Shown here: positions 61,208-64,000 of the stretch, piece after piece
Layout of the letters: each line of letters begins with the position of its first letter
How positions within the stretch are numbered: position 1 is the stretch's first letter
Source of the DNA: Telopea speciosissima
Taxonomy: Eukaryota; Streptophyta; Magnoliopsida; Proteales; Proteaceae
Assembly: GCF_018873765.1 (NCBI RefSeq)
Contig: NC_057916.1
Location: 29,053,501-29,117,500 of the forward strand
Reading direction: 5' to 3'
DNA: 64,000 nt
Notes under the pieces: model-generated
The model's input: only the letters and a program-made list of their open reading frames with translations
What the model was told of the DNA's origin: nothing
Databases searched by the model: none
Position numbers and translations under genes: made by a program

Positions 61208-62384
61208 CTGAAAGAAATCCAAGGATAATTATAGTTATTTTATGAAGTGAATGAGGAAAAGAATGCAATATAACAAAAAACTGTAAAACAGAAATCACTT
61301 TGCCATTTTTTAAGCAAATCCCAGTGAGCCTTAGTAAATACTAGTCTCATTCATCTACAAAAATCAACAACAATAATATCAGAAAAGGGCCCCTGTCACT
61401 AACTTGTCATGCATAGGTAGCTAAATATCACTGGTTTTTTTCTTCTTTCAGATGAATTGCTCTCTCATGAAACATTTAGCTTGTTGCTAGTGTCTATGTA
61501 CTCAAATATCTAAGAGGAACAAAAACACCCAGACAGTATATCTGTTGAATAAAGGTTCTACTTAAACAGGCATTCATCTTATTAACATTTGGATTCAAAA
61601 AGTAACACCATAATGAAGAAATAATAGTAATAATTATACGGGACTATCCTTTCATCAATAAATAAATAGACTGCTACTAATCATATATATACATACATAT
61701 ATAGTTGGAAGTGGTTTTCCTTGTCAGGCAGATAAGGAAGAGATTCATTATATGGTAGCATATTTGCAAGATGGAAAATCTGTTGGTCCTCAAACTTTAT
61801 GGACAACTGTCGTCCAAAATGAAGTTTAAAAATGTGATTACCCTCTAGTCCTTCAAAAGAAATGTTTATTTCAAGTTTGTCAAAACAGTGAATTGATGTC
61901 TGGGCACCTGAGCATCTAAAGGCAAAGCAAACTGTGTCAAAAATTAACAAAATATTTGTGTCCTCAGGGGTCAAAGACTCAAAATATGGAGCAATTTTGA
62001 GCAAAATTTGTCAAATCAAACTTAGGTGAAGTGTCAAACATTGTTGACTAGTTGATGCCTAAATTGTCAACTAGCAACACGTCACTGACTAGTCATGCCT
62101 AGGAAACTAGCTAGCAAGGAGTGCTCATATGCATGAGTGGTAAGTCCATGGCCCAAAATGCTCATCAAAGTGATGCTTGATAAAAATGGTGAATTTTCAT
62201 TCAACAGAAAAAATCTAATTGGATAATTTTCTTCCACCCACCCCAGGAAACAAGGATATGCCAAATCGACAACTTGACCAAATTAATTGCATGATAAATT
62301 ATACATATAAGACCTATGTTAGACTTGGATCGGCGCTAAACCCAAGTCCCTTGGTGTATGTTTTTTGCTGATAATTATTGTTTT
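61208..62384. other. TON2 intron sequence
   Basis: Between the TON2 exon and the first RTE fragment. A minus-strand open frame of 107 codons (62004-61681) has no family I recognise and no match to TON2, so it is treated as chance or as an unknown repeat. GACTAGT/ACTAGTC-like short repeats lie near 62045-62095. Confidence 0.5.
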
Positions 62385-63831
62385 GGTGGATGAGACAAAA
62401 GCAGTGAATAACGCCAAGTTGGAGGTTTGCAGATCTACCTTGGAATCAAAAGGTCTTGAAATAAGTAGAACTAAGACAGAGAAAGTTATTGAAGCCCGTT
62501 TGAGAAGAGAGGCTCGTATCTATGAAATTTTGGAAGCATAAAGCTAATGAATCACACTATAAACCTTTGGGAGAAGAAGGTTATTGAAGCCCATTTGAGA
62601 AGAGAGGCTCATATATCGGTGAACCAATTTGGCTTTGTCAGGTAGATCCACAACAGAAGCTATCTACTTATTGAGAAGGCTCATGGAAAGATATAGAGAT
62701 AGCAAGAAGGATCTCCATGTGGTCTTTATTGACCTGGAAAAAGCCTATGACCCTAGTTACATCAGGGATCAGCCTTAAGCCCTTACCTATTTGCTCCTAT
62801 CATGGACGACCTAACCAAAGCATTCAAGATGAGGTTCCGTGGTGTATGCTCTTTGCCGATGATATTGTTTTTGTGGATGAGACAAAAGCAAGGATTAACA
62901 CTAAGTTGAGCTATGGAAAGCTACCTTGAAAACAAGAGACTTTAGGATTATCAGAACGAAGACAGAGTATATAATGTGTAATTTTAGTCACACTATGATG
63001 GACACTAACATGGTGCAAATTGAGGAAAGAAAGATACCACAAAGTAACTATTTTAGATATCTGGGGTCAATCATAAATAAAGAAGGTGACATAGAGGATG
63101 ATGTTTCACAAAGAATTAAAGTAGGATGGATGAAGAAGAGAGGTGCATCCGGAGTGCTGTGTGACCGACGTATTCCTTTAAAGCTTAAAGGAAAGTTCTA
63201 TAGAACTATTGTACAACCGGCTATGATGTATGGGGCAAAATGTTGGGCAGTTAAGAAGTGTCATATTGAGAAGCTATGTGTAGCAAAGATGTGGATGTTA
63301 AGATGGATGTGCGGAAAAACTAGGAAGGATAAAGTAAGGAATGAATGTTTTAGAGCTGACTTGGGAGTTGCCTCAATCAATGATAAGCTTTGAGAGAGTC
63401 CTTTGAGGTGGTATGGTAATGTTCAATGGAGACCTAGGGACGCCCCAGTAAGGAGTGATATGATCCTGATTGAAGGAGCTAAAAGAGCTAGGGCAGGCCT
63501 AAAATGACCAGAGGAGTAGTAGTGAGGAAGCACATGCATTGTCTAGGTCTTGTACCAAGTATGACCTCGGATAGAGCCTATTGGAGGGCAAGGATCCATG
63601 TACCAAACCCCATTTATTTAAGATTCTCCTGACTCGTTGAGCTGTGCTTCTTTCCTCTTACTTTAATCTTTCAATTTTCGTTTTATTCTCCTTCTTTCCT
63701 TTATCATTTTCCATTTTTCTTTTCTCATCTATTTTCCCATCCCTCTTTTCCCCATCTTTCCCTACTTTGTTTTGTTTGGATCTATGTCGCTAACCCCATT
63801 ACGTTGGGATAAGGCTGAGTTTGTTGTTGTT
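62385..63831 (+). mobile_element. RTE-clade LINE, rearranged, in the TON2 intron
   Basis: The order of RT pieces is scrambled: first the later block (VDETKAVNNAKLEVCRSTLE, RTKTE), then the earlier block KVIEARLRREAR repeated twice (about 62485 and 62578), then [19 protein letters not shown], and, after a deletion, [14 protein letters not shown] sequence, FADDIVFVDETKA and the C-terminal block RYLGSIINKEGDIEDDVSQR and MLRWMCGKTRKDKVRN. It ends GGGATAAGGCTGAG and GTTGTTGTTGTT at about 63831. The longest intact part is 62926-63393. Confidence 0.85.
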
Positions 63832-63832
63832 G

Positions 63833-64000
63833 TTTAAGACGGAGTATATGGTATGTAACTTTAGCCACACTAGGATAGCTAATGAAGTGGTGAATATTGA
63901 GGAGAAGGAGATCCCCCAAAGTGATTATTTTAGATATCTGGGCTCGATAGTTCATAAAGAAGACAATATAGGGGATGATGTGGCCCAGAGGATTAAAGTA
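63833..64000 (+). mobile_element. Second RTE LINE fragment, head-to-tail, running off the right edge
   Basis: Right after the 3' tail of the previous copy, the sequence restarts within the RT end region (AAGACGGAGTATATGG, NFSHTR-like) and continues through DYFRYLGSIVHKEDN and AQRIKV. It is 5'-truncated at almost the same point as the fragment at 51854. Confidence 0.8.

Noticed and set aside
1-64000. CRISPR array, operon or prokaryotic-type system
   Set aside because: No regularly spaced repeats with spacers are present; the genes are intron-containing plant genes.

Overview
The window is nuclear DNA of a flowering plant, probably a eudicot. It is AT-rich, its genes are split by introns that follow plant splice rules, and the gaps and many introns are packed with plant-type transposons: Au-like tRNA-derived SINEs, RTE and L1 LINEs, Ty1-copia elements, and small hAT-, Mutator- and Harbinger-like MITEs. 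I cannot name the species.

Five protein-coding genes can be rebuilt exon by exon. From left to right: (1) the 5' half of DPH6 (diphthine--ammonia ligase), minus strand, start codon at 9166 and last visible exon at 3026-3058; its remaining exons must lie beyond the left edge. (2) A PP2C-like protein of the 'PP2C-like protein 44' type, plus strand, 15153-18186, five exons, complete, and probably a pseudophosphatase. (3) A large CIP7-type (COP1-interacting protein 7-like) gene, minus strand, 19814-30419, 13 coding exons, 1340 residues, complete. (4) An ENTH-domain (epsin-like) trafficking protein, minus strand, 40518-42170, four exons, complete. (5) The 3' end of TON2/FASS, the PP2A B''-type regulatory subunit, minus strand, 60555-61207, three exons seen; its 5' part lies beyond the right edge. 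DPH6 and the PP2C gene diverge across 6 kb; the PP2C gene and CIP7 converge with a 1.6 kb gap. No functional link between neighbours is evident, as expected for plant genes.

The 42-60 kb stretch is mostly nested transposons. A Ty1-copia element (48016-53157, target-site copies ACAGC) has lost gag, protease and most of integrase; that interval now holds an RTE-LINE fragment, and the element also carries a 1041-bp hAT insertion. A 5'-truncated L1 (54432-58449) is bounded by a 16-bp target-site duplication and split by about 2.5 kb of later insertions. A 195-bp solo LTR lies at 59458-59652. TON2 is followed upstream by rearranged, head-to-tail RTE LINE fragments to the right edge.

I found no CRISPR array, operon, tRNA or rRNA gene, and no clear new biological system. 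The most unusual signals are families of small DNA transposons whose two arms carry matching palindromes that differ from copy to copy, a short Mutator-like family with a shared core but different arms, a GC-AG intron in DPH6, the LINE-in-copia chimera, and frequent long C/G homopolymer tracts.
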